Under the pieces are notes generated by a model. The model had not been told where the DNA came from. It made no database searches and saw nothing but the letters and a program-made list of their open reading frames with translations. From Paucibacter sp. DJ2R-2 (GTDB lineage: Bacteria; Pseudomonadota; Gammaproteobacteria; Burkholderiales; Burkholderiaceae_C): a DNA stretch of 64,000 nt. Each line of letters opens with the position of its first letter. Positions within the stretch are counted from its first letter, which is position 1. Below are positions 63,776-64,000 of the stretch, one piece after another. Position numbers and translations under genes: made by a program. The stretch is from the NCBI RefSeq assembly GCF_025717675.1, contig NZ_JAJIRT010000004.1, forward strand, positions 1-64,000, written 5' to 3'.

Positions 63776-63943
63776 TCAGCCGCCGCTGCTGGGGCGCTTG
63801 CCCGGGTTCTTCTTGCTGCGGGTGTGCGCGCCGCGCTCCAGGCTGGACTTCTGGCCGTGCGGGGCGGTGAAGGTCACGCCCTTGGGAGCGGCGGGACGGG
63901 GAGTGGCGCGTGCTGCGGCTTCGGTGATGATTTTGTTGCCCAT
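63776..63943 (-). CDS. Small basic protein, unknown
   Basis: 55 residues, MGNKIITEAAARATPRPAAP then KGVTFTAPHGQKSSLERGAH and TRSKKNPGKRPSSGG: rich in Lys, Arg, Pro and Ala, probably disordered and nucleic-acid binding. CGGAG lies 6 bases before the ATG, and a clear terminator follows, which supports a real gene. No family recognised. The last 57 bases of the window hold only its upstream region. Confidence 0.6.
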   Translation of the reverse strand: MGNKIITEAAARATPRPAAPKGVTFTAPHGQKSSLERGAHTRSKKNPGKRPSSGG

Positions 63944-64000
63944 GATGGCTCCGGTACGGAAAAAGAAATCGGAAAAAACTGCAAAACCCGGGGTCTTGCC

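Overview
The window looks like a chromosomal stretch of a high-GC betaproteobacterium of the order Burkholderiales, probably near Roseateles/Paucibacter/Mitsuaria. This is inferred from the tRNA-Tyr/Gly/Thr-tuf start, the ung-trpC-trpD-trpG-trpE...gph...rpe...apaG...mltA gene set, a Gcr-type 'recombinase' and a PEP-CTERM protein. No rRNA, transposase, integrase or CRISPR array was seen.

Layout: 0-0.6 kb, start of tuf with three tRNAs. 1.1-7.3 kb, a TonB-dependent receptor, a flavin-dependent tryptophan-halogenase-like protein and a formylglycine-generating-enzyme-like lipoprotein. 7.5-16.2 kb, a six-gene minus-strand class I lanthipeptide locus: dehydratase LanB, cyclase LanC, two precursor peptides, an HlyD-type adaptor and a C39-peptidase ABC exporter. 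16.6-25.4 kb, an eight-gene minus-strand N-acetylglucosamine/chitin catabolic operon: kinase, GntR regulator, NagA, SIS deaminase, NagZ-type GH3, AmpG-like MFS, GH16-like protein and NagX. 25.7-31.5 kb, ung and the trpE-trpG-ltaE-trpD-trpC operon. 32-46 kb, gph, a racemase-like gene, a PEP-CTERM protein, psuK-psuG, an RND efflux pair, an Old Yellow Enzyme, a CheY-like regulator, a low-molecular-weight phosphatase and rpe. 47-51 kb, a VOC protein under a LexA-like box, a TetR regulator and three fasciclin-domain genes. 51-58.5 kb, tag, apaG, a Gcr-family protein, mltA, DUF427, an SDR and a LysR regulator. 58.6-62 kb, a tandem array of four related periplasmic binding-like proteins, one internally deleted. 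62-64 kb, an FAD-dependent oxidoreductase and a small basic protein.

Most interesting: the lanthipeptide locus lies directly downstream of the GlcNAc operon on the same strand, and the gap between them holds an 18-bp site (16538-16555) that nearly matches the site overlapping the nag promoter (25448-25465). Both fit TGGTATT-N4-TGGTATT, which I recall (unverified) as the NagQ box of Xanthomonas. Weaker versions lie upstream of the TonB receptor and between the halogenase and the lipoprotein gene. The sequence therefore suggests a chitin/GlcNAc-responsive regulon that includes lanthipeptide production. The two precursors share a 28-residue leader ending GG or GA, and their cores carry five copies of [Ser/Thr]-x-x-Cys-Pro-Pro, a regular ring-forming pattern I do not recognise from known lanthipeptides. 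One core has two Trp residues, and a Trp-halogenase-like gene sits within 2 kb of the cluster.

Starts were chosen from ribosome-binding sites, overlaps with neighbours, signal peptides and family length. Many differ from the longest possible reading frame, and the alternatives are noted in the entries.
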